From assembly GCF_043876835.1 (NCBI RefSeq), contig NZ_JBAWJZ010000009.1:92960-156959 (forward strand): 64,000 nucleotides of DNA, given 5' to 3'. The translations under genes were made by a program, and so were the position numbers. The notes below the pieces were generated by a model. It was not told where the DNA came from. It did not search any database and was given only the letters and a program-made list of their open reading frames with translations. Origin of the DNA: Yeosuana sp043876835. GTDB taxonomy: Bacteria > Bacteroidota > Bacteroidia > Flavobacteriales > Flavobacteriaceae. Positions 1 through 8,651 of this stretch are shown here, in pieces. Within the stretch, counting starts at the first letter, position 1. Every line of letters starts with the position of its first letter.

Positions 1-1003
1 AAACAATGAATGTCCAAGCAGCTCCATGCCAAAGGCCACCTAATAGCATAGTAATCATTAATGCAGAATACATTCGTACCACGCCATGACGATTTCCTCC
101 TAATGGAATATATAAATAATCTCTTAGCCATGAAGATAAAGTGATGTGCCAACGTTTCCATAAATCGGAAAAACCTAATGATGCATATGGATATTTAAAG
201 TTGTCTGGTAACACAATTCCCAGCAATAATGCAATACCAATGGCACATGTTGAATAGCCAGCAAAATCGAAAAAGATCTGTCCAGAGAAAGCTAAGGTTC
301 CCATCCAGGCATCCCAAAAGTTTAAAATTTTATCAGAGCCATAAACTTTATCAACGGTGTCTGAAAGCATTGTATCGGCCATGACAACTTTTTGAAAAAG
401 CCCAATGGTTAATAAAAATAGTCCCCAAACAAATTGATTAAAAGTTGCTCTTTTTTCTTCATAAAACTGAGAGATTAAATCTTGAGCTCTTACAATAGGA
501 CCAGCCACTAATTGAGGGAAGAATGTTACATACAAAGCAAAATCTAAAAATGTTTTTGCTCGTTCTGTTCTTTTTAAATACATATCAATGGTATATGACA
601 TGGTTTGAAAGGTATAAAAAGATATACCCATAGGGAGTATGATGTCCATGGGTTGAGTTTTATAACCGTATCCATAAGTGTTCACTACCGCAGTGAAGTT
701 ATCAAGTAGAAAATCCCTGTACTTAAAAAAAGTTAGAAAGCCCAAATTAACAAACATACTCAATAGTAGCCAATAGAGTCTTTTGCGTTTGTTTTCTTCA
801 GTGGCCAGTTTCTTTCCTGTAACCCAATCTACAGCAGTAGAAATCCAAAGTAAGATAACTAATGGCGGATTCCACAAGCCGTAAAATACGTAACTAGCAA
901 AAAGCAGCATCCTCTTTTTACCAGTCCAATTAAATATTTTTGAATAGTATAGTGCTAAAACTATAATTAAAAAAATGACAAAACTTAATGAATTGAATAA
1001 CAT
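1..1003 (-). CDS. MBOAT family membrane O-acyltransferase (3' end cut off)
   Basis: About 334 residues are visible before the left edge truncates the C-terminus. The protein is strongly hydrophobic from the first residue, with many membrane segments. It ends in the window with a G-G-L-W-H-G-A motif whose histidine (about residue 326) matches the catalytic His of the AlgI/DltB/PatA group. The family moves acyl groups, usually acetyl, across the inner membrane onto polysaccharides or other envelope polymers. The ATG at 1003 lies 2 nt after the stop of the upstream SGNH-like gene, so the two are surely co-transcribed; MBOAT plus SGNH-like partners is the classic layout of exopolysaccharide O-acetylation loci (AlgI with AlgJ/AlgX). 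The acceptor cannot be told from sequence. Confidence 0.9.
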   Translation of the reverse strand, partial: MLFNSLSFVIFLIIVLALYYSKIFNWTGKKRMLLFASYVFYGLWNPPLVILLWISTAVDWVTGKKLATEENKRKRLYWLLLSMFVNLGFLTFFKYRDFLLDNFTAVVNTYGYGYKTQPMDIILPMGISFYTFQTMSYTIDMYLKRTERAKTFLDFALYVTFFPQLVAGPIVRAQDLISQFYEEKRATFNQFVWGLFLLTIGLFQKVVMADTMLSDTVDKVYGSDKILNFWDAWMGTLAFSGQIFFDFAGYSTCAIGIALLLGIVLPDNFKYPYASLGFSDLWKRWHITLSSWLRDYLYIPLGGNRHGVVRMYSALMITMLLGGLWHGAAWTFIV

Positions 1004-1005
1004 AA

Positions 1006-2061
1006 TTAGTTGGTTTTTTTTGGTTGATGTTTAGTTAAATGGTCATCTTTAATAAGTTGGTTAACCATGTCTTTGGTGTATTTTTTAGCGTCTGTAACAT
1101 ACATATGCGACCAATCTGGTAATGTATATTTTGACATGAATTCATAATCTTCAAAATGATAGGCTGGGCAGTTTACTCTTTCAACAAACTTGTCCCATAC
1201 TTTGTCTTTTGGAAGTAGTCTTTTTGTTGCCTTATTCCAAGGTTCTTCTGCTTTGTGTCGTACAAAAATTATTTTGCCCCCACGAGATTTAAATTTAGCA
1301 ATGACGGTTGCATAATTTTCAATAATTATGGGAATTTCATCTTTAACAACGTCATAATCAGGTATAAAAGGTAAAAATTCATTCCAAATATCCGAAACTT
1401 GTTTTGCAAATTCAGGGTTTTTAACCATGGAAGGAAACATGATTAGATTTCTATCTTCATCATGATAACTAAAATTTGGCAGCTTAAAACGATTATCAGG
1501 TCTGCCCTTAATATAAATTCTATTAATGAGCGATTTTAAATCTAAGTCGTTAAAGAATTTTAATTCAGAAGAAGAAAGCATTACCAAATTTCTTTGTAAG
1601 GGTTTTGATAATATATATCCTAATTTTTGAGCATAGGTCTGCTTATGGTAATGATCGGCCCATTTTTTTGCATCACTCCATCTTTGATTGTCTTTCCCTC
1701 CAAACCACATTAATGGAGTAACTCCAACTATTATAGTTCCATTAAAAGAGGTTGTATAAACAATGTCTTCTAAAAAAGGTCCAGGCGGTTTTCCATCTGT
1801 GGATAAATTAATAGGTTTTATACCTTGAGTGTCTTCCCAAATATGAGTGTTAAAATTAAAACCTGTTCTTGATGAGCCAATAATGACAATATCGTCTTTT
1901 GTTGCTGTCTCAACTTTTGCTCTTTCTTTAGCCCACAAATATCTATCATCTTCTAAACAGGCTTTATAATAATCTGGTTGTGAACGCCAATACAACTCCC
2001 ATAATAACAGCCCAGTAAAACTTAATATACAAGCAATTATCAATGATTTTGTTAATTTCAT
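1006..2061 (-). CDS. SGNH-hydrolase-like membrane-anchored protein (paralogue 3 of a tandem triplet)
   Basis: 351 residues. An N-terminal membrane segment (about residues 6-24) is followed by a W-E-x-Y-W-R-S-Q stretch shared with the next two genes, then a G-S-S-R block (62-65) that resembles SGNH block I with Ser64 as candidate nucleophile, and a C-terminal D-W-S-H (Asp316, His319) that could supply the Asp/His pair. The role is inferred as periplasmic acetyl transfer or esterase partner of the MBOAT gene that follows after 2 nt, by analogy with AlgJ/AlgX. It is the most divergent of the three paralogues and the only one that keeps Asp in the DxxH motif. Its ATG overlaps the stop of the upstream paralogue by 4 nt (ATGA). 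The family assignment is by motif only. Confidence 0.75.
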   Translation of the reverse strand: MKLTKSLIIACILSFTGLLLWELYWRSQPDYYKACLEDDRYLWAKERAKVETATKDDIVIIGSSRTGFNFNTHIWEDTQGIKPINLSTDGKPPGPFLEDIVYTTSFNGTIIVGVTPLMWFGGKDNQRWSDAKKWADHYHKQTYAQKLGYILSKPLQRNLVMLSSSELKFFNDLDLKSLINRIYIKGRPDNRFKLPNFSYHDEDRNLIMFPSMVKNPEFAKQVSDIWNEFLPFIPDYDVVKDEIPIIIENYATVIAKFKSRGGKIIFVRHKAEEPWNKATKRLLPKDKVWDKFVERVNCPAYHFEDYEFMSKYTLPDWSHMYVTDAKKYTKDMVNQLIKDDHLTKHQPKKTN

Positions 2062-3101
2062 TTTTTAGTTGCTTTAGAGTTAGTTAAAGCACCATCTACT
2101 TTCATTATTTTAATAATTTCTGTCGAAAAATATTCAGCATCTGTAGCAGAGAGATGTGATTCTTCAGGACATTTGAGATCTTTTAATTGGTCATAATCTT
2201 CAAAATGATAAGCCTTTACATCTGCTTGTTTAACCAATTCATCCCAAAAAGTTGCTCTTGGTACGCCCATGTTTTCTCCATGTCTTAAACTACCACTTGA
2301 TGGGCATCTTACTAAAATAACATGTCCGCCACGAGCTTTAAAAATTTCTAGATCTTTTAAAAAGAAAGCCATTGTTCCTGCTTTATCTGGCGGAGGTCCA
2401 CTTGCAGCACCTTTCATAAAAAATCGCCAAACTTTAATGATAGAATTGGCATAGGCCGTATCGGTAACTGTAATTGGTTTCATTTTTAGATTTCTGTCTA
2501 ATCCTATTTCACCAAATTCATGAAATGGGGGCATTGGGTCAACATACCTGTTTCCTATTTGGATTTTACCTAACAATTCTTTTAATTTTATCCCATCAAC
2601 TCCTTGGTCGTCACTTAAAAATGCAAATCTTTTTTGAAGAGGCAATGACAAATAATGATTTGCAATTTGTGCATAGGTTCTTTTTTTATAATAATCTACT
2701 TTAGATTGTGGCCATTGCCAAGGTTGCGCCTCTGGTGAAGTTGTGGAAAAAAACAAACCAGGTGTAACACCAACTACTATGGTTCCACTAAAATCTGTAT
2801 TGTTCACAACATCATGAAAGATGGGTAATGGTGAGCTGCCTACAGATGCAAGTTGAATTGGCCTGATGCCTGTTTCGGCTTCCCATTCATTTAATTGCAT
2901 ATCAAAAAGGACTCTTGAAGATCCCATAAGAAGAATGTCATTACTAGTGGCTTTTTCTACTCGGCCACGTTGTACGGCCCAAAGTGCTTCATTGTCATCT
3001 AAAGTTGGGCATAAACCTTGTGAACGCCAGTAGAATTCCCAAGAAGATATTGCAACCACAAAAATTGTGAGAGCAATAATTAAAGATTGTTTTAGTTGCA
3101 T
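2058..3101 (-). CDS. SGNH-hydrolase-like membrane-anchored protein (paralogue 2)
   Basis: 347 residues, with the same architecture as its neighbours: membrane anchor at about 6-22, G-S-S-R at 60-63 with Ser62 as candidate nucleophile, and a C-terminal E-E-S-H (Glu313, His316) in place of DxxH. It is closer to the upstream paralogue (3125-4150) than to the downstream one, sharing long blocks such as the V-G-V-T-P-G-L-F-F-S segment and the R-C-P-S-S-G segment. The stop overlaps the start of the next gene by 4 nt, indicating translational coupling. Probable periplasmic partner of the MBOAT acyltransferase; whether it is catalytically active is uncertain because the usual Asp is Glu. Confidence 0.72.
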   Translation of the reverse strand: MQLKQSLIIALTIFVVAISSWEFYWRSQGLCPTLDDNEALWAVQRGRVEKATSNDILLMGSSRVLFDMQLNEWEAETGIRPIQLASVGSSPLPIFHDVVNNTDFSGTIVVGVTPGLFFSTTSPEAQPWQWPQSKVDYYKKRTYAQIANHYLSLPLQKRFAFLSDDQGVDGIKLKELLGKIQIGNRYVDPMPPFHEFGEIGLDRNLKMKPITVTDTAYANSIIKVWRFFMKGAASGPPPDKAGTMAFFLKDLEIFKARGGHVILVRCPSSGSLRHGENMGVPRATFWDELVKQADVKAYHFEDYDQLKDLKCPEESHLSATDAEYFSTEIIKIMKVDGALTNSKATKK

Positions 3102-3124
3102 TAGAAGTTGGTTTTTATATTAAT

Positions 3125-4150
3125 TTAAATCGAATTATTTATGACTTTATCATTTATAAATATTTGTAATAACTCTTTTGTAAATAAATCAGCATCACTT
3201 GCTGATAAATGTGACCATTCAGGTATAGTTAGATTTTGCATTTGCTTATAATCTTCAAAATGATAAGCTTTAACATCGGCTTTCTTTACCAATTCATCCC
3301 AAAAATTTTTTCTTGGAGTCACATTGTTTTCAAAGTCTCTTAAATATCCAGAGGATGGACAGCGTACTAATAAAACCTTACCGCCTTTGCTCTTGAATTT
3401 TTGTAAATCTTTAAGAAAAAAAGACATGGTAGCCTCCTTGTCTGGCGGTGGACCATTGCTATTCATGAAAAATTTCCAAACTGTTTTTACTGTATTGGCG
3501 TAAGATGTCTCTGTTTCCATACGTTTCCACATTCTTACATTCCTATCAAGTCTTGTATCTTCAAATTGATGAAATGGTGGCATAGGATCAATAACACGTT
3601 TACCTATTTTAACTTTATTAAGTAATTCTTTTAAATTAATGCCATCAACACCTTCAATTTCACTGATAAATGCAAAACTTTTTTGAAGAGGAATAGATAG
3701 GGAATAATTTAAACACTGGGCATAAGTTCTTTTGTGAAAAAGATCAACTCTGGCTTGAGGCCATGCCCAAGGTTGTGCCTCTGGGTTTGTAGTAGAAAAA
3801 AATAATCCAGGTGTTACCCCAACTAAAATAGTTCCAGAAAAATTAGATGTATTTACAATGTCATGGAAAAAGGGTAAAGGTGAACAACCACCTGAAGCTA
3901 ATTGTATTGGTTTCCTGCCAATAGTTTTTGCCCATTCATCTAATTGAATATCAAAATGAACTCTAGAAGACCCTATTAGAACTACATCTTCTTTTGATAA
4001 ATCATCAACCTTTGATCTCTCAAAGGTCCATAAGATATCAGAGTCATCAATATCAGCTTTTTTTCCTTGGGATTTCCAATAGAATTCCCAAGTTGTCAGA
4101 CAAATTATACTCAATAAAAAAGCAATAATTATTGATTTTTTTAATTGCAT
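3125..4150 (-). CDS. SGNH-hydrolase-like membrane-anchored protein (paralogue 1)
   Basis: 341 residues. N-terminal membrane anchor (about 6-22), G-S-S-R at 60-63, and C-terminal E-W-S-H (Glu311, His314). It is the first of three tandem paralogues in transcription order and very similar to the second, which suggests a recent duplication. The downstream paralogue begins 24 nt after its stop, so it belongs to the same operon ending in the MBOAT gene. Expected location is the periplasmic face of the inner membrane. The assigned role in O-acylation is inferred from gene context and from resemblance to AlgJ/AlgX/DltD-like accessory proteins, not from a whole-length family match. Confidence 0.72.
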   Translation of the reverse strand: MQLKKSIIIAFLLSIICLTTWEFYWKSQGKKADIDDSDILWTFERSKVDDLSKEDVVLIGSSRVHFDIQLDEWAKTIGRKPIQLASGGCSPLPFFHDIVNTSNFSGTILVGVTPGLFFSTTNPEAQPWAWPQARVDLFHKRTYAQCLNYSLSIPLQKSFAFISEIEGVDGINLKELLNKVKIGKRVIDPMPPFHQFEDTRLDRNVRMWKRMETETSYANTVKTVWKFFMNSNGPPPDKEATMSFFLKDLQKFKSKGGKVLLVRCPSSGYLRDFENNVTPRKNFWDELVKKADVKAYHFEDYKQMQNLTIPEWSHLSASDADLFTKELLQIFINDKVINNSI

Positions 4151-4188
4151 TTTGGTTGGTTTTGGTTAGTTTTTTTGTTTTAATTGGC

Positions 4189-5235
4189 TTAAAACGAGCC
4201 TTTATCTACATCTTTTATAAATTTTATAAGTCCGTTAAAAAAAATTTTTTGATCATCATATTGAGATAAATGGCTTCCACTTGTTAATAAAAATCGTCCG
4301 TTTTGTACTTCTTTTGACATCCATTCCATATATTTTGGATCCATTGTATCATGTTGCGCACCAATTACTAACGTAGGAATAGTTAGTGTTTTTAATCTTT
4401 CTGAAACGTCCCATCCTTTTAATGAGGCATTTCCTGTAACTCCAAACTCACTATGACCTTGCATAAAGATATAAATATTTGGGTTTAAATGACTAAATGC
4501 ACGATTTATTGATTCAGGCCATTCATTTAGGGGCATTCTCAATATATGTTCAGTGTAATAATAATTGGTTACTAATTCTGCATATTTTGGATTTTCAAAA
4601 TCGTTATTAGCTTCCATGCCTTTAATTTCTTTATAAACATCGGGAGGAAGTTGAGGCCCTAAGACTTCTGCTGCATATTTTTCATATTCCGGAATACTAG
4701 CCATCATATTTGAAATAACAAGACTTTTAATGTTATCTTGATATTTTAGGGCATACTCCATTGCCAATATACCGCCCCAAGATTGTCCGTATAAATAGAA
4801 ATTGTCTTTATTTAGATTCAATGCTTTTCTAACTTGTTCAACTTCTTCAACAAAATGCTCCGTTGTCCATAATGTTGAATCATTTGGTTTGTCGCTGTAA
4901 TACGAATCTAATTGGTCATAATAAATATATTCAATGCCTTCTTTTGGAAAATAACCATCAAAACATTCAAAAAATTCATGTGTCCCACCTGGGCCACCAT
5001 GAAGTAATAGTACTTTCATTTTTGGATTGTTTCCAACGCGTTTGGTCCAAACGTTAAAAGTTCCTTTTGGAGTGGTAATAGGAATCATTTTTATACCACC
5101 AGTAAATTGGTCATCACTGCCAGAATAGTCTAAATAACTAGTATCGCAATCTTTTTCTGGCTGAATTTGTTTGTTTTCTTTACAACTAGCTATGACCAGA
5201 GTTAAAATTATAAAACAAAAAAAAGTGTTTTTCAT
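4189..5235 (-). CDS. Proline iminopeptidase-like alpha/beta hydrolase lipoprotein
   Basis: 348 residues with a lipoprotein signal peptide ending at Cys18 (I-A-S-C). The alpha/beta hydrolase fold is shown by the H-G-G-P-G-G oxyanion motif (79-84), the nucleophile elbow G-Q-S-W-G-G with Ser152, an Asp in G-A-Q-H-D (about 296) and His in G-S-H (about 322). These match S33 proline iminopeptidases, which remove N-terminal proline or act on small peptides and amides. It sits 11 nt downstream of a secreted dipeptidase, so the two may act together on peptides outside the inner membrane. The Cys predicts lipid anchoring; substrate is unknown. Confidence 0.85.
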   Translation of the reverse strand: MKNTFFCFIILTLVIASCKENKQIQPEKDCDTSYLDYSGSDDQFTGGIKMIPITTPKGTFNVWTKRVGNNPKMKVLLLHGGPGGTHEFFECFDGYFPKEGIEYIYYDQLDSYYSDKPNDSTLWTTEHFVEEVEQVRKALNLNKDNFYLYGQSWGGILAMEYALKYQDNIKSLVISNMMASIPEYEKYAAEVLGPQLPPDVYKEIKGMEANNDFENPKYAELVTNYYYTEHILRMPLNEWPESINRAFSHLNPNIYIFMQGHSEFGVTGNASLKGWDVSERLKTLTIPTLVIGAQHDTMDPKYMEWMSKEVQNGRFLLTSGSHLSQYDDQKIFFNGLIKFIKDVDKGSF

Positions 5236-5246
5236 TATGATTGATT

Positions 5247-6422
5247 TTAATTCTTATTTTCTTCATTAGCTTTTAAAACACGTAACAGATTTCCACCTAA
5301 AATTTTATTTAAATCGGTTTCAGTATATCCTTTTTCAAGTAAAGCTTTAGTGATAAGAGGATAGGTTGTAACATCGTCTAATTGTTTTGGAGTTAGGATA
5401 ATGCCGTCAAAGTCTGAACCTATTCCTACATAGTCTACACCAACCAATTTGATGATATATTCAATATGTTCAATCACTAAGCTGAAAGGTGCTCTTAAAG
5501 ATTCAGATTCTTCATTGTGTTTTTTATAAATAATCTCTTCAGCTTTGTATGCATTTATTCCAGATTCTTTAAGTGAATCTATTTCTCCTTGATATTTTTT
5601 GATAAATGCGCTTTCTCTTTCATCAACAGTAGGGTCAATAAAACCAGAATTAAAATTAACTTGAATTACACCACCATTTTTTGCAATAGCAATAATTTGG
5701 TCATTTTTCAAATTGCGTTGGTGAGGACAAAGTGAATATACCGAACTATGGGAAGCGATAATTGGTTTTGTTGTTGTTGCAATAACATCCCAAAAAGTTT
5801 GTTCACTAACATGCGAAACATCTACCATCATTCCAATAGAGTTCATATGTTTTACAACTTGCTTTCCAAAATCAGATAAACCTTTACCTTTTAAATCTGG
5901 ATTGAATTTATCATCAAAAGCACTAGTTGCCCAATTCGTAGAATTATTCCAGGTTAGTGTCATATATCGTGTTCCACGATTATAAAGCGCATTAAGGTTA
6001 TCTAAATTATCTTCAATTTGATGACCACCTTCTAAACCAATCAATGCAGCAATTTTATGCTGTTTAACAACATCTAATAGCTCTTCAGTGTTTTTAACTT
6101 TTACAATCTTATCAGGATTTCTTTTAATGACAGCGTCTAAACTATCTATTTGTCGGTTAGCAAACGCATATGGATTTAGCTGGTTACCATCACTCCAAAC
6201 AGAAAAGAATTGTACATCTAAACCTCCTTTTTTGAAACGATTTAGATCACTATGTGTTTTCCCTTTCAAATTAGAGTCTAAGGAATAACCGTAGTCCATG
6301 GTCTGGGTTAAGAAATCATTATGAGTATCTATTGAAATAGCGTCATCATGAATTTTTTTATAGGACTGTGCCATAAGTTGATTTGTAAGTAAGATAGTAA
6401 TAATGATGATTTTTGTTTTCAT
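5247..6422 (-). CDS. Secreted membrane dipeptidase (peptidase family M19)
   Basis: 391 residues with a signal peptide of about 19 residues ending M-A-Q. The M19 (renal dipeptidase) zinc site is visible as D-T-H-N-D (His34, Asp36), a G-L-E-G-G-H segment containing the bridging Glu, V-S-H-V-S and S-H-S-S. The family hydrolyses dipeptides, including D-amino-acid-containing ones, in the periplasm or outside the cell. Length agrees with the family. It lies 29 nt after the fatty acid hydroxylase gene and 11 nt before the iminopeptidase-like gene in the same operon; the pairing of two peptidases with lipid-type enzymes is unusual. Confidence 0.9.
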   Translation of the reverse strand: MKTKIIIITILLTNQLMAQSYKKIHDDAISIDTHNDFLTQTMDYGYSLDSNLKGKTHSDLNRFKKGGLDVQFFSVWSDGNQLNPYAFANRQIDSLDAVIKRNPDKIVKVKNTEELLDVVKQHKIAALIGLEGGHQIEDNLDNLNALYNRGTRYMTLTWNNSTNWATSAFDDKFNPDLKGKGLSDFGKQVVKHMNSIGMMVDVSHVSEQTFWDVIATTTKPIIASHSSVYSLCPHQRNLKNDQIIAIAKNGGVIQVNFNSGFIDPTVDERESAFIKKYQGEIDSLKESGINAYKAEEIIYKKHNEESESLRAPFSLVIEHIEYIIKLVGVDYVGIGSDFDGIILTPKQLDDVTTYPLITKALLEKGYTETDLNKILGGNLLRVLKANEENKN

Positions 6423-6451
6423 TTACTTATTTATATTAATAAAAGGACTTT

Positions 6452-7222
6452 TCAAGAGATACCAAAAAAGTTTGTTTTTTTAGGATGATCAAATTCTTTT
6501 AAGCCTAATTTTATATCATTAGGATGTTTGTATTTAAATGTACCAAATAATCTATCCCAAATAATAAAAACATCAGCATAATTTGAATTTGTGTAATATT
6601 CATCTTGTTCATGATGTATTTTATGTAAGTTAGGAGTTGTGATAACTAAACCAAGTGTTCTGTCTAACCAATCAGGAAATTTGAGGTTAACATGTTCAAT
6701 CACAAAAAAGGGTGTAGCAATAACATAATACAATCCAAGAGTTAATAAATCAAGGCCAAAAATCCCTGCAGCTATAATATTTGAAGCGCCAAACCAAAAA
6801 AATACCTCAATGGGGTGTCCTCTGAAATATGTAGATGAGTCCATGCTTGTATCGCTATGGTGGACTCTATGAAAACGCCACACGAAATGGACATTGTGAG
6901 CTATTCTATGAAACCAATAAGTCACCATATCTATCATGGCAACGCCTAGTATTAATTTTAACCATACAGGAAGTTCTATGTAATAAAAAAGACCAATTTG
7001 ATTTTCATTTAACCATTCAATACTAAAAACAACAAAAACTGCCCAAGCAAAATTAGCAACGAAAAAAATAATGTAGAAAGGTAAGTTTTGAAACAAGTGC
7101 AGAGACCTTTTTTTAAAATTAAATTGAGTGTTAAGAATTTGCTCCAAAGAAAAAAATAACACAATCAAAGTAATTGCAATATAATTTGAGTCAATGTTTG
7201 ATATTTTTTCTACAAGTCCCAT
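6452..7222 (-). CDS. Sterol desaturase / fatty acid hydroxylase superfamily membrane protein
   Basis: 256 residues with several hydrophobic segments (about 15-32, 48-70, 86-105, 145-180). The three histidine clusters of integral-membrane di-iron enzymes are present: H-R-I-A-H (105-109), H-R-V-H-H (118-122) and H-K-I-H-H (200-204), plus an isolated H in R-G-H-P. The superfamily hydroxylates or desaturates lipids and other hydrophobic substrates with O2. The gene follows a tandem-NTF2 lipoprotein by 6 nt and precedes a dipeptidase by 29 nt. The substrate is unknown; a fatty acyl chain or lipid headgroup is the natural guess. Confidence 0.88.
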   Translation of the reverse strand: MGLVEKISNIDSNYIAITLIVLFFSLEQILNTQFNFKKRSLHLFQNLPFYIIFFVANFAWAVFVVFSIEWLNENQIGLFYYIELPVWLKLILGVAMIDMVTYWFHRIAHNVHFVWRFHRVHHSDTSMDSSTYFRGHPIEVFFWFGASNIIAAGIFGLDLLTLGLYYVIATPFFVIEHVNLKFPDWLDRTLGLVITTPNLHKIHHEQDEYYTNSNYADVFIIWDRLFGTFKYKHPNDIKLGLKEFDHPKKTNFFGIS

Positions 7223-7228
7223 AGATAA

Positions 7229-8110
7229 TTATTTTTTTATAACTTGGTCTATACCTTTGGTGTCGGCATACTGTTGAAAAGACACTATTTTTCCATCTTT
7301 TAATGTCCATAAATGAGCCATTTGTATATCTAAAGCTGCCCCATTTTTTTTGTAAGTACCTTGATATCTACCTGTTGCCAATACCATGTTGTTGGACATA
7401 TCATGAATTTTTAGATTTGCAATATGAAAATTATCCCATTCTCCACCTAAGCGTGCAAATATTCCTTTAACAATAGCCTCACCTCCAATGTAGGGGTTGC
7501 CGTCTGCATAAGGAAAATTCTCCGCTTCATTCCATACTATATTGGGGTCAAAAGCAGCCAAAACACTGTCCACATCTCCAGCGGCAAATGAATTATATGT
7601 ACCTTCAATAATGCCAACATTATCAGGAGATGATGAAATTCCCATCTGTTGCATAAACACAGCATTGTCAAAGAAGTCTTGCTCTTGAGCAATTTTACCA
7701 TCTTTCATTACAACCAACGTAGTTCCCTCAATGTCCAGATCTTTACCAGTAGCTGGTATACCAAAAAATTCACCAGAATTGGTGCCTTTAAATCTCCAAT
7801 GCTTCACAAGTTTATCTCCTTGTCCAAAAATATCAACAAAGGTAAATTCCTTATTGGAAAATCCTGTCACGAAGTTTGAATAATAGGCTTTAAAGGCATC
7901 AATGCCAACAATGTTATCAGGACTTGAAACCATGGTGACATTTTCATCAAAATTGGAACTATTTATAGCATCCAAATTGCCATTGTTTATTATGTCATCC
8001 CAAGTTTTGGAGTACATTGCAATATTGTCCTGAACGTGTTTTTCGTTGGAATTGCAACCAGTTAAAATAAAGGTTAGGGCCAGTAAAAGTAATTTAATTG
8101 AATTTTTCAT
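7229..8110 (-). CDS. Lipoprotein with two SnoaL/NTF2-like domains
   Basis: 293 residues. The signal peptide ends at Cys19 (T-G-C). Two NTF2-like cone folds follow, about residues 28-145 (resembling SnoaL-type polyketide/ester cyclases) and 160-290, each with an aromatic-rich W/F pattern and a D-G-K-I turn near its end. NTF2-like proteins bind small hydrophobic ligands and sometimes catalyse, but no catalytic residues can be named here. It is one of three NTF2-like lipoproteins within 3 kb. The gene lies 18 nt after the previous one and 6 nt before the hydroxylase, so it is co-transcribed. Confidence 0.82.
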   Translation of the reverse strand: MKNSIKLLLLALTFILTGCNSNEKHVQDNIAMYSKTWDDIINNGNLDAINSSNFDENVTMVSSPDNIVGIDAFKAYYSNFVTGFSNKEFTFVDIFGQGDKLVKHWRFKGTNSGEFFGIPATGKDLDIEGTTLVVMKDGKIAQEQDFFDNAVFMQQMGISSSPDNVGIIEGTYNSFAAGDVDSVLAAFDPNIVWNEAENFPYADGNPYIGGEAIVKGIFARLGGEWDNFHIANLKIHDMSNNMVLATGRYQGTYKKNGAALDIQMAHLWTLKDGKIVSFQQYADTKGIDQVIKK

Positions 8111-8128
8111 TGTTTAGTTAGTTTTAAG

Positions 8129-8614
8129 TTATTCGTTATTGCTCCACATACCGTAAATGGATATCCATTTTCCATCAGCATTTCGGCGAAGGATTTCGGT
8201 ATATTTCCCTTTATCAATAATTATGGAGTCATTTTCAAGTTTTATTTGTAATTCAAAGGTTCCAATTTCATAACCTAAATCACCATTATTTCCAGCACTA
8301 ATAGTTTTTACTGAAGCGCCAACGATTCCAGAATCAATACCAGCTTGCCAATAGGCTTTAATGTTTTCTCTACCTGTAACAATGGGTTCATTTGGTGGCA
8401 GGAGTGAAGCATTTTCGTCATATAAATTAGCTGCGGCTTCGGCATCTCCTGCTAATAAAGCTTTTGCAAAATCCCGGTTCATTTGCCCTAATTCTTCAAC
8501 CGTTGCTGGTTTTGGTGGTTCAACAGTTTCAACAACTTTTTCTTTACAACCTATTAACGAGGTTGTTAGTAATAAACCTAAAATTATAGATTTTAAAAAT
8601 TTTAGTGGTTTCAT
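8129..8614 (-). CDS. NTF2-like (DUF4440/SnoaL type) lipoprotein
   Basis: 161 residues from the ATG at 8614. An upstream in-frame start at 8641 would put nine polar residues before the signal peptide, so it is rejected. The lipobox is L-I-G-C with Cys23. The mature part is a single NTF2-like domain with the pattern D-A-E-A-A-A-N-L-Y, where a dose-like segment precedes V-T-G-R-E-N-I and a closing W-x-W/M-W-S region, as in DUF4440 proteins often annotated as ketosteroid-isomerase-like. Ligand or reaction is unknown. It begins 37 nt after the SDR epimerase gene. Confidence 0.8.
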   Translation of the reverse strand: MKPLKFLKSIILGLLLTTSLIGCKEKVVETVEPPKPATVEELGQMNRDFAKALLAGDAEAAANLYDENASLLPPNEPIVTGRENIKAYWQAGIDSGIVGASVKTISAGNNGDLGYEIGTFELQIKLENDSIIIDKGKYTEILRRNADGKWISIYGMWSNNE

Positions 8615-8651
8615 ATTTATTTTGTTTAATTGATTATTCATGTTTAAAATA

